Assembly: GCF_020521235.1 (NCBI RefSeq) | Contig: NZ_BLAY01000057.1 | Coordinates: 1-52,829 of the forward strand | Origin: Microseira wollei NIES-4236 | Lineage (GTDB): Bacteria > Cyanobacteriota > Cyanobacteriia > Cyanobacteriales > Aerosakkonemataceae | DNA length: 52,829 bases | Direction of reading: 5' to 3' | Part shown: positions 17,253-24,264 of the stretch, in pieces | Position numbering within the stretch: the stretch's first letter is position 1 | Layout of the letters: each line of letters starts with the position of its first letter | Notes under the pieces: model-generated | Database searches by the model: none | What the model was told of the DNA's origin: nothing | What the model saw: the letters and a program-made list of their open reading frames with translations, nothing else | Translations under genes and position numbers: made by a program

Positions 17253-18539
17253 ATGATTAAAATCCTCCACCTCTCCGATATCCACATGGGAAGTGGCTTT
17301 TCCCACGGTAAAATTAACTCTCAAACGGGGTTAAATACACGGTTGGAGGATTTTGTCAAGACTTTATCTCGCTGTATTGACCGGGCAATTGAAGAACCTG
17401 TCGATTTGGTATTATTCGGCGGGGATGCGTTTCCCGATGCGACGCCAGCACCCAACGTGCAGGAAAAGTTTGCCAGTCAGTTTCGTCGCTTGGTAGATGC
17501 TGAAATTCCTACAGTATTGTTGGTAGGGAACCACGACCAACACGCCCAAGGACAGGGTGGGGCAAGTTTATGCATTTATCGTACCTTGGGAGTGCCTGGG
17601 TTTGTTGTGGGCGATCGCTTGGAAACCCACGCCATCCAAACCCGCAATGGCCCTGTCCAAGTTATTACTTTACCTTGGTTAACTCGTTCTACCTTACTAA
17701 CTCGGAAAGAAACCGAAGGTTTATCTCTCGCTGACGTTAACGATCTATTAATTAAGCGCCTAGAACCAGCACTAGAAGGCGAAATTAGACGCTTAGATCC
17801 AAATGTACCAACGGTTTTGCTGGCTCATTTAATGGCAGACCGCGCTAATCTGGGAGCAGAACGCTTTTTAGCAGTAGGAAAAGGGTTTACTATTCCCCTT
17901 TCTATGCTGACGCGACCTTGTTTTGATTACGTTGCTTTAGGTCACGTCCACAAACACCAAAATCTGAATCAATCGAACGACCCTCCAGTTATTTATCCCG
18001 GTAGCATCGAACGGGTAGATTTCAGCGAAGAAAAAGAAGACAAAGGCTTTGTATTAATTGAATTAGAAAAAGGTAGCGCTAAATGGGAATTTTGTCAACT
18101 ATCAGTTAGAGTATTTTGCACGATTGAAGTCGATTTATCTAAAGCAGAAGACCCGCAAGCAGTTTTAATCAAAGCGATTGGGAAAAAAGATATTAAAGAT
18201 GCGGTTGTGCGGTTGATTTATAAACTGCGTTCCGAACAGCTGGATCAAATTGATAACCCATCTCTGCACCAAGCTTTAAAAGATGCTCACACTTACACAA
18301 TTCAAGCAGAATTAGTCAGTCAATTAGCGCGCCCTCGCGTGCCAGAATTGGGTGCGGGTAACAGCATTGACCCGATGGCAGCATTAAAGACTTATTTGGA
18401 GAGTCGAGCAGACCTTAAAAGTCTTGCATCTGAGATGCTAGAGGCAGCGGAAAGTTTGTTAGAAGGAGATAAAGAGGTGTGGTTAGATGCACCTGAAGTT
18501 GAGGGAGAAAAAGCAGTTGGTCAGTTGCGTTTGCTTTAG
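17253..18539 (+). CDS. sbcD: SbcD/Mre11-like nuclease
   Basis: The 428-residue protein is a metallophosphoesterase of the SbcD/Mre11 type. Its motifs run in order: LSDIHMG (7-13), FGGDAFP, GNHD, LAHLMA and ALGHVHKHQN. These bind two metal ions in nucleases that process double-strand break ends and hairpins, normally with the SbcC/Rad50 ATPase. sbcC is not next to it in this window. The C-terminal 100 residues fit the capping and coiled part. It could help resolve the palindromic repeats common in this genome, though that is only a thought from its known hairpin activity. Confidence 0.92.
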   Translation: MIKILHLSDIHMGSGFSHGKINSQTGLNTRLEDFVKTLSRCIDRAIEEPVDLVLFGGDAFPDATPAPNVQEKFASQFRRLVDAEIPTVLLVGNHDQHAQGQGGASLCIYRTLGVPGFVVGDRLETHAIQTRNGPVQVITLPWLTRSTLLTRKETEGLSLADVNDLLIKRLEPALEGEIRRLDPNVPTVLLAHLMADRANLGAERFLAVGKGFTIPLSMLTRPCFDYVALGHVHKHQNLNQSNDPPVIYPGSIERVDFSEEKEDKGFVLIELEKGSAKWEFCQLSVRVFCTIEVDLSKAEDPQAVLIKAIGKKDIKDAVVRLIYKLRSEQLDQIDNPSLHQALKDAHTYTIQAELVSQLARPRVPELGAGNSIDPMAALKTYLESRADLKSLASEMLEAAESLLEGDKEVWLDAPEVEGEKAVGQLRLL

Positions 18540-18778
18540 AAGTTTTGGAAAAATTTAATCGCACAATCTCGTGACTCAATCGCCTTGTAGAGCAATTGAG
18601 TGACACTCAACTGAGTTACCCATAAAAAGCGACTGGTAGGAGATTTCCAAGCACACTTAAATATAGTTAAGAACCCAGACAAAAACAACTTCGCTTTTTC
18701 TGAATCAAAAATAGGATAAAAACTGCGGCATTGTTTTTGCACGGCTGGGAAATAACAGCCTCCAAGGAGGTATTAAAA

Positions 18779-19084
18779 ATGAGCGTCGTGACAATTGCTT
18801 CCGGAAGAACAACTCCAGGTGCAACAGCTTGGCAGGTATACACAGCTAAAGGTATCTATCTTGATGTTGACACGAGTGCTGCTGGGTTCACCGACACTCC
18901 GGTGTATATAACATCAATTGGTGGCAACAGCAGTCATTGGGGAACAATCGGAGCTACTTCTGTCTACTTGGCAACCGCCACAGGTTTTCGCGTATATGTC
19001 AGGTGGGTAGACTTTTCGCCCCTCACTCCAGCACAAGCTAATAGTTTGGGCTGGCACATAAATTGGATGGGTATGCAACAATGA
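18779..19084 (+). CDS. Hypothetical small beta-rich protein
   Basis: This 101-residue protein has no signal peptide and is rich in Thr, Gly, Trp and aromatic strands. It ends GWHINWMGMQQ. The pattern (YLDVDTSAAGFTDTPVYIT, ATGFRVYVRWVD) suggests a compact beta-sandwich, possibly lectin-like or tail-fibre-like, but I cannot name the family. AAGGAGG at 18764-18770 sits 8 bp before the ATG at 18779, a strong ribosome binding site that rules out the upstream starts in the same frame. A perfect hairpin lies 70 bp after its stop. Confidence 0.75.
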   Translation: MSVVTIASGRTTPGATAWQVYTAKGIYLDVDTSAAGFTDTPVYITSIGGNSSHWGTIGATSVYLATATGFRVYVRWVDFSPLTPAQANSLGWHINWMGMQQ

Positions 19085-19153
19085 CAGTTGCCTGAAAATA
19101 AATTTCGAGCTGAAAGCTGAAACCCGTTAAAAAGGGTTGAAACGATCGGATTG

Positions 19154-19186
19154 AGAAACCCGGTTTCTTCAAGAAACCGGGTTTCT
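19154..19186. terminator. AGAAACCCGGTTTCT hairpin between convergent genes
   Basis: Two 16-bp arms (19154-19169 and 19171-19186) are perfectly complementary around a single base. The same AGAAACCCGGTTTCT core recurs at 22792-22831, near 46745-46800 and in 47200-47280. It is a dispersed palindromic repeat that may double as a bidirectional terminator here. Confidence 0.65.
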
Positions 19187-19205
19187 GGGTTTGTGGGGAT
19201 ATCTG

Positions 19206-19424
19206 CTAACGATCCTCCTGAAGTGCTTGCAGAATTTGAAAGCAAAGTTTGAGTAAAAAGATAAGCAAACCAGCTTGAGGATTTAACCAGGTGGCAAAAC
19301 CGACGACAGCAAATTTGATCGCTTTTAGCCAAGGTTGCTTTTTGTTAGATTTCGCGCTCGCGCTATACTTCCGATTGGGTAATGGTTGCTGTTGTGCGGG
19401 TTGATTGGGGGTGGAAGTTGTCAT
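19206..19424 (-). CDS. Small putative membrane protein
   Basis: The 72-residue frame has a Gln/Pro-rich polar N-terminus, a Lys-rich patch (SNKKQPWLKAIK), and one or two hydrophobic stretches (FAVVGFATWL, AGLLIFLLKLCFQIL). It reads like a small membrane-associated protein, with no family I can name. It diverges from the NACHT gene at 19576. There is no clear Shine-Dalgarno sequence, so the call is moderate. Confidence 0.5.
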   Translation of the reverse strand: MTTSTPNQPAQQQPLPNRKYSASAKSNKKQPWLKAIKFAVVGFATWLNPQAGLLIFLLKLCFQILQALQEDR

Positions 19425-19575
19425 AGAACATTTTTGGTAATGAACTTCCTAAAGTCTGTCAAATGCAAGCTGGGAGAGTGGTTCAGCGAATTATCTCCAA
19501 CTGTGCAAGGGGTGTTCAACCTTGTTCAATTACTGTCTTTGTCGCTAGGATGGTCAAAAGGCAGCAAGATTAGAT

Positions 19576-22026
19576 ATGGCAGGGCAGATAGAGCGATCGC
19601 TACAACTTACAGAAGCAGGAATTAAAGCGGCGAACAAGGCACTTGACAAACTTGCCATTACCAAATCCGATCTGGCAACCCGCATTAGTGTATCGCGCGG
19701 CAAGGTCAAGGGTGCATCACCCAAAACCACGGTTGGAATATCGCGTACAACCATCAATAAATTCTTCAAAGGCGAACCCGTTCAATACCAGCAGTTCAAG
19801 GAAATATGTAAAGCGCTGGAGTTAGATTGGCAAGAGGTTTCTGGTCGATCTAAGCAAGCTAAAGCAGAATCATCTCAGGATAGACAGGAAAGTAATGCTG
19901 ATATTGATGCGCTGGTACAGCAGGTGCGACAGCAGATACAACCTTACATCCAGGAAAAATGCGGCACAATGCGGGTGCTGGACATGAACCAACCAATTGA
20001 ACTGGGCGAAATCTACACCAGTGTCAATATCTTAGAGAAAATCGCGGGACGCAGAGGGCTGGAACTAACAGAATTAATGCAGGACGTTTCCCCAGAAAAT
20101 TATGAGCGGTTTTGCCTTGGAGATGTGCGAGAAAAGCGAATTCCGGGGTTGGAAGCGGTTGAGAAATTCTCGAAATTGATGATTTTGGGAAAACCAGGAT
20201 CGGGGAAGACAACATTTCTGAAGCATTTAGCAATTCATTGCATCGGCGGCAAATTTCAACCAGAAAGATTGCCGATATTCGTGACGCTAAAAGATTTTGC
20301 CGAAGCACCTGGTCAACCCGATTTGTTGGAATACATCAATCGATTAATTCCCATGTTCTCGATAGAAACACCCCATGACGTAGGGGCACGGCATCCGGGA
20401 TCTTTCGGTTTAAATACAAAGGTGGATGATGCCGTAGGGGCACGGCATCCGGGATCTTTCGGTTTAAATACAAAGGTGGATAATGCCGTGCCCCTCAATC
20501 GATTAATTCCCATGTTTTCCCTAGAAACACCCCATGCCGTAGGGGCACGGCATCCGGGATCTTTGGGTTTAAGCAGAAAGGTGGATAATGCCGTAGGGGC
20601 ACGGCATCCGGGATCTTTCGGTTTAAATACAAAGGTGGATAATGCCGTGCCCCTCAATCGATTAATTCCCATGTTTTCCAGAGAAACACCCCATGACGTA
20701 GGGGCACGGCATCCGGGATCTTTCGGTTTAAGCAGAAAGGTGGATGATGCCGTAGGGGCAAGGCATCCGGGATCTTTCGGTTTAAATAGAAAGGTGGATG
20801 ATGCCGTGCCCCCACAGGAAATTATCCGACATGGCAGGGCATTGATTTTATTAGATGGATTGGATGAAGTCAGAGATGCCGATAGTCCTCGGGTATTGCG
20901 CCAAATCCAGGAATTTTCGCAGCAATTTCCCCAAAATCAATTTGTCATCACCTGTCGCCTTGCGGCGCGAGAATATACATTTGAAAAATTCACCGATGTG
21001 GAAATTGCCGATTTTAACGATGAACAAATCGCCGATTTTTCCGGGAAATGGTTCCGCACTAAAAACGACCCAATCAAAGCAGATCGGTTTGTGCAAAAGC
21101 TGAAAGAAGATGAACCCATCCGGGAACTAGCAACCAATCCATTACTGCTGACCCTGTTGTGTTTGGTGTTTGAAGACTCCGGCAGCTTTCCCACTAACCG
21201 CGCCGAATTGTATCAGACTGGCGTGGATGTGTTGCTGAAAAAATGGGATGTGAAACGCAACATTGAGCGAGAGCAAGTCTACAAACGATTGTCGCCCAAA
21301 AGAAAGGAAGATTTGCTTAGTCAGATTGCCCGCACTACGTTTGAAGCTGGGAATTATTTCTTTAAACAAAAGGAAGTAGAGCGCTACATCACCCAGTACA
21401 TTCAAAACTTACCAGATGCTAGTACAGATCCAGAAGTATTAGAATTGGATAGCGCAGCGGTGTTGAAGTCGATTGAGGCACAGCATGGGTTATTTGTGGA
21501 ACGGGCGAGGGGCATTTATTCATTTTCACATTTGACGTTTCACGAATATTTTACGGCACGCAAGATTGTGACAAGTTGCAATCAATATGATGTAGACGAT
21601 CCGATTTTACAAGGGTTGGTGAGTCATTTGACGGAGAAGCGCTGGCGGGAAGTGTTTTTGCTGACAGTTGGGATGTTGGATAGTGCCGATACTTTGTTAC
21701 GGTTGATGAAACAGAAGGCTTATGCACTTCTCAAAAAAGTTGAAAATGAGGAAACTACATATCAGTTTCTTAAATTGGTGCATCAGCAATCTTTATTTTG
21801 TGAAGTAAAACCATCAGCCATTAGAGCCTTTTTCTTCGCCCGTTGGCTTCAGAGTTCAGAGCCTATTGTTGACTTTTATCATGCTATCGATTCCAGAATT
21901 GACGACTTAATCAAAGCTGCTATGGATAGCCATACAGATCTGGTACTTGTCTTGAAATATGGTTTTGCTTCTGCTATAAAAATACAGCATGAATGGCGCA
22001 ATTTACAAGCTAAAATGCCTGAATAA
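19576..22026 (+). CDS. NACHT ATPase with N-terminal HTH, invaded by repeats and cut by a stop
   Basis: The frame encodes 816 residues. Residues 1-90 look like a helix-turn-helix (VGISRTTINKFFKG...ALELDWQEV), as in many cyanobacterial NACHT proteins. Walker A GKPGSGKTT is near 205-213 and Walker B ALILLDGLDEV near 422-432, followed by the arginine-rich ITCRLAAREY sensor region. Residues 255-413 are three copies of a 53-residue repeat made from dispersed intergenic DNA; normal NACHT proteins should have no such block between these motifs. The TAA at 22024-22026 is premature, because the same frame continues with typical family C-terminal sequence to 22317. The protein may be inactive or work as a shorter form. 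HicBA follows. Confidence 0.85.
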   Translation: MAGQIERSLQLTEAGIKAANKALDKLAITKSDLATRISVSRGKVKGASPKTTVGISRTTINKFFKGEPVQYQQFKEICKALELDWQEVSGRSKQAKAESSQDRQESNADIDALVQQVRQQIQPYIQEKCGTMRVLDMNQPIELGEIYTSVNILEKIAGRRGLELTELMQDVSPENYERFCLGDVREKRIPGLEAVEKFSKLMILGKPGSGKTTFLKHLAIHCIGGKFQPERLPIFVTLKDFAEAPGQPDLLEYINRLIPMFSIETPHDVGARHPGSFGLNTKVDDAVGARHPGSFGLNTKVDNAVPLNRLIPMFSLETPHAVGARHPGSLGLSRKVDNAVGARHPGSFGLNTKVDNAVPLNRLIPMFSRETPHDVGARHPGSFGLSRKVDDAVGARHPGSFGLNRKVDDAVPPQEIIRHGRALILLDGLDEVRDADSPRVLRQIQEFSQQFPQNQFVITCRLAAREYTFEKFTDVEIADFNDEQIADFSGKWFRTKNDPIKADRFVQKLKEDEPIRELATNPLLLTLLCLVFEDSGSFPTNRAELYQTGVDVLLKKWDVKRNIEREQVYKRLSPKRKEDLLSQIARTTFEAGNYFFKQKEVERYITQYIQNLPDASTDPEVLELDSAAVLKSIEAQHGLFVERARGIYSFSHLTFHEYFTARKIVTSCNQYDVDDPILQGLVSHLTEKRWREVFLLTVGMLDSADTLLRLMKQKAYALLKKVENEETTYQFLKLVHQQSLFCEVKPSAIRAFFFARWLQSSEPIVDFYHAIDSRIDDLIKAAMDSHTDLVLVLKYGFASAIKIQHEWRNLQAKMPE
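20338..20817 (+). repeat. Nested 54-bp / 159-bp repeat array inside the NACHT gene
   Basis: Units of 54 bp beginning GTAGGGGCACGGCATCC and ending near GATGCC occur in pairs. Each pair plus a 51-bp spacer, which includes AATCGATTAATTCCCATG from the host gene, forms a 159-bp unit. The spacer starts at 20338, 20497 and 20656, so the period is exactly 159 bp (53 codons) and three copies are present. The frame stays open throughout. The unit ends are identical over 17 bp to the free-standing repeat at 39630-39694. Confidence 0.93.
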
Positions 22027-22317
22027 TCTGGAAAAAATAGAGAACATTTTCAACGATGGTGGCAGAATCATGGGAAGAACAAAATTGAACAAATTGAGAG
22101 GATCCAGCAATATTTTTTCGAGCCGCTATTTGAGTTTAAACCAGAGCAAAAGTCACTCCTGAAGCAGTATTACAATGCCAATAAGCTGCTAATAGATTGT
22201 TTGAATAGCGATTGTTACGTCAGTCGGGAAGTGCGGCAGGAGATTGAAGAAACGTTGTTGTTGCCAATCGAAGAAATTAAAAAGTATCAGCAGAGGAAAG
22301 ACGATGAAAAACATTAA
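22027..22317 (+). pseudogene. In-frame continuation of the NACHT gene after a premature TAA
   Basis: Reading on in the same frame after the TAA at 22024 gives 96 codons ending at a TAA at 22315. The encoded sequence includes FEFKPEQKSLLKQYYNANK, LLIDCLNSDCYVSREVR and QEIEETLLLP, a C-terminal pattern I know from intact cyanobacterial NACHT proteins. One base change would restore a full-length gene. The segment also holds the ribosome binding site (GAGGAAAG) and first codons of hicB, which overlaps its end by 14 bp, so the original genes were translationally linked. Confidence 0.85.
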
Positions 22318-22522
22318 AATAATTGTTGAAAAACATCCGGATGGTTATGTTGCTTATCCCCTTGGAGTTAAAGGTGTCGTTGTTGGAGAAGGTGACACCT
22401 ATGAGGAAGCTTTAGCCGATGTCAAATCAGCCATCAAGTTTCATATTGAAACTTTTGGTGAAGAGGTACTCGAACCGGAATCACCTGTGTTGGAAGCATT
22501 CGTTGCGGAGGCAAGTATCTGA
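22304..22522 (+). CDS. hicB: HicB-type antitoxin
   Basis: The 72-residue protein has the HicB partial RNase H-like fold: MKNIKIIVEKHPDGYVAYP, VVVGEGDTYEEALADVKSAI and a Glu-rich tail. HicB antitoxins bind and neutralise HicA mRNA-cleaving toxins. This short form lacks the C-terminal DNA-binding domain of longer HicBs. The ATG at 22304 has GAGGAAAG upstream and starts inside the decayed end of the NACHT gene. Its TGA overlaps the hicA ATG (TGATG), the usual tight coupling. Because the toxin is frameshifted, the antitoxin may now have no partner. Confidence 0.85.
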   Translation: MKNIKIIVEKHPDGYVAYPLGVKGVVVGEGDTYEEALADVKSAIKFHIETFGEEVLEPESPVLEAFVAEASI

Positions 22523-22759
22523 TGCCTAAATTTCCGGTCGATGCTGCCAAAGCAAAAGTTATCAAAGCACTTCAACTTTTGGGGTTTCAAATTGTTAGGG
22601 AGCGGGAGCATATCTCGATGGTGCGAGATAATGAGGACGGTACGCACGCCTCTGACACTGCCAAACCATTCTCAGATCAAAGGAGCCACACTCAGAACTA
22701 TCTGCACCCAGTCAGGCATCTCACGGGATGAATTCATGAACGCATACGAGCAAAGTTGA
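22522..22759 (+). pseudogene. hicA: Frameshifted HicA-type toxin
   Basis: The first frame reads MPKFPVDAAKAKVIKALQLL and then a HicA-like VREREHISMVRDNEDGT, which holds the catalytic His. From about 22645 the family sequence moves to another frame: TPLTLPNHSQIKGATLRTIC and TQSGISRDEFMNAYEQS, ending at 22759. Between GGT ACG and ACG CCT there is one extra C (or a loss of two bases). HicA is a small double-stranded RNA-binding-like mRNA interferase; without the second half it should not fold. A sequencing error or programmed frameshift cannot be excluded. Confidence 0.8.
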
Positions 22760-23081
22760 CGCTTGCAAAGAAACTATTACAGGAATTACGCAAAGAAACC
22801 GGGTTTCTCTACCCAGAAACCCGGTTTCTTTGATCGTCGTGCGTAAGTCCTGTATTATAGCGGATTGCTTTCTTAGTGAGGTACAGCCTTCAGGCTTTGT
22901 TTGTCAAGCGCGCAGCAAAAATGGCTGCGCGCTTGACAAACTTGCGGTGTACCTCATACGAGTGCAATCCGCTGTAATTGCAAATATTTATTGAATCAAG
23001 ATAAAAATATTTGCAATTACAAACTAACGCAGAAAAAATTAAGATAAACTTCAAAAGTAAAAACTTCATCGGGTGTCTGGC
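22760..23081. repeat. Gap with two palindromic elements
   Basis: There is no gene here. At 22792-22831 two 17-bp arms around a 6-nt loop carry the AGAAACCCGGTTTCT family. At 22859-22973 lies a MITE-like element: ends AGCGGATTGC and GCAATCCGCT, then GAGGTAC/GTACCTC, then a perfect 18-bp inverted repeat (22899-22916 with 22924-22941). A fragment GCAATCCGCTGTAA of the same kind recurs near 39729. The remaining AT-rich stretch leads into the next gene. Confidence 0.8.
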
Positions 23082-23513
23082 ATGTCTAAACTTTTGCCAG
23101 TATTCTTAGTTGCAACTGCCCTAATTTTGGGTCACGCAGAAAACCAAAATCTCGCAATCGCCGCAACTTGTGCAGGTGCTAGCTGTCCGCCGCCGCCCTT
23201 GGGGTTCGTACCCGGACAACGCATCGATGTGGAGGTGGTGAATCAAACTGGCGTTACGGTGCTTTTGGCGGAAAAGGTGGCGGGGACTGACGCAATTGGG
23301 ATTAGACCTGGACAGGCGTTGAGATTTCGACGGTGGCCCGCGACGGAACCAAATTTCTCGCTGGTGTTTTGGAGTACGATATCGCGAGTACTGACCGCGA
23401 GACTTTCTAAACCGAATCCGGACACCCTGCGAGTCGTGTTAATATCTGGGGGACGCATACCGGGCGATCGCACGATCTACATCCTCAACGATGGTCGCGT
23501 TATGCTTTTCTAA
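23082..23513 (+). CDS. Hypothetical exported protein
   Basis: The protein (143 residues) begins with a signal peptide: MSKLLPVFLVATALILGHAE, with likely cleavage near AIAA just before ATCAGASCPPPP. The mature part has two close Cys and a Pro run, then a beta-rich domain (VEVVNQTGVTVLLAEKVAG). I cannot name its family. The ATG at 23082 is preferred over GTG at 23073. Its stop overlaps by 4 bp the stop of a convergent exported protein, and a functional link between them is possible but unproven. Confidence 0.7.
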   Translation: MSKLLPVFLVATALILGHAENQNLAIAATCAGASCPPPPLGFVPGQRIDVEVVNQTGVTVLLAEKVAGTDAIGIRPGQALRFRRWPATEPNFSLVFWSTISRVLTARLSKPNPDTLRVVLISGGRIPGDRTIYILNDGRVMLF

Positions 23514-24184
23514 CGCTGTTCTGAGATCCGAAGCGTGTAGGGTGCTTGTTTTTCTTTTCCATAGGCACCTACCCAAATTTCGTAAGTTCCAGGTAACCAC
23601 TCACCCGCGAGGCCGGGATTTTTCCCTCTAAAATCATCATTGCACCAAATTCCCCCAGGCCCCCGTACAAGCAGCGTTGTATCTTCTCGACTTTCAACTT
23701 GAATGCTGAGGTAGTTAAACGACGAAGTTAAAACTAAATTATGGTTAGGTTTAGCATCGGTAAAACCAACGCAGGGGCCATTGGCTGTTTCCTGGCGACC
23801 GGCAATTTGACTGATGGAAACTGACCCGCCACCAACACCTTGAACTCTAATCGGAGTTGGAGAAAAGCCAGGGCTGACGGTAATATTTTGTATATTTTGG
23901 GATCTCTGCGCCTCAACTCCGCTTTGGGTTAGTAAACAGTAAACAACAGAAAGTAAAAAGAAACAAACAAAAGAAACCTGTTTTATTTTTTTTGCTGGTT
24001 TTATACCAAATCCGGATTTATTTTCAAAGACCGCGCAGGCGGTCAAAGTTTGTGTAGCCCCACCCTTCAGGGTGGGGGATAAAAGCCAACCTCGAAGCGG
24101 ATTTGGTATTATTCGTTCCCAGGCAGAACCTGAGAACGCTTTTATTCTTAATCTTGACCCTTGATTCTGCAATTTGTTTTGCAT
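23510..24184 (-). CDS. Hypothetical exported protein with repeat-derived N-terminus
   Basis: The open frame has 224 residues. Real protein features start near residue 63: a positively charged KKIKQVS, a hydrophobic FVCFFLLSVVYCLL, and a cleavage-like GVEAQ, i.e. a signal peptide. The mature part is beta-rich and ends APYTLRISEQR, with phrases like LPGTYEIWVGAYG typical of peptidase-associated (PPC-like) domains. The first 60 residues come from repeat DNA (ACCAAATCCG / CGGATTTGGT arms and CCCCACCCT..AGGGTGGGG). No ATG or GTG lies next to the signal peptide, so the original start may have been lost or an unusual codon is used. Confidence 0.6.
   Translation of the reverse strand: MQNKLQNQGSRLRIKAFSGSAWERIIPNPLRGWLLSPTLKGGATQTLTACAVFENKSGFGIKPAKKIKQVSFVCFFLLSVVYCLLTQSGVEAQRSQNIQNITVSPGFSPTPIRVQGVGGGSVSISQIAGRQETANGPCVGFTDAKPNHNLVLTSSFNYLSIQVESREDTTLLVRGPGGIWCNDDFRGKNPGLAGEWLPGTYEIWVGAYGKEKQAPYTLRISEQR
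24003..24112. repeat. Palindromic repeat inside the 5' part of the exported-protein frame
   Basis: Arms TACCAAATCCGGATTT (left) and GCGGATTTGGTA (right) face each other. Between them is a smaller hairpin, CCCCACCCT/AGGGTGGGG. The element encodes the non-native N-terminal part of the protein on the minus strand. Confidence 0.65.
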
Positions 24185-24264
24185 TTTAACGGTAGATTGC
24201 GGATAAGCAATCGTGTATCAAATGTTTTGCACCTTCAGGGACGATCGTACTGGCAACAAAGTTC

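Noticed and set aside
19440-19625. 61-codon frame just before the HTH-NACHT gene
   Set aside because: It overlaps the NACHT start by 50 bp and lacks a Shine-Dalgarno sequence and known features. It could be a small protein but evidence is too weak.
20313-20672. Minus-strand frame within the NACHT repeat array
   Set aside because: It is the reverse reading of the same 54/159-bp repeats and has no independent support.
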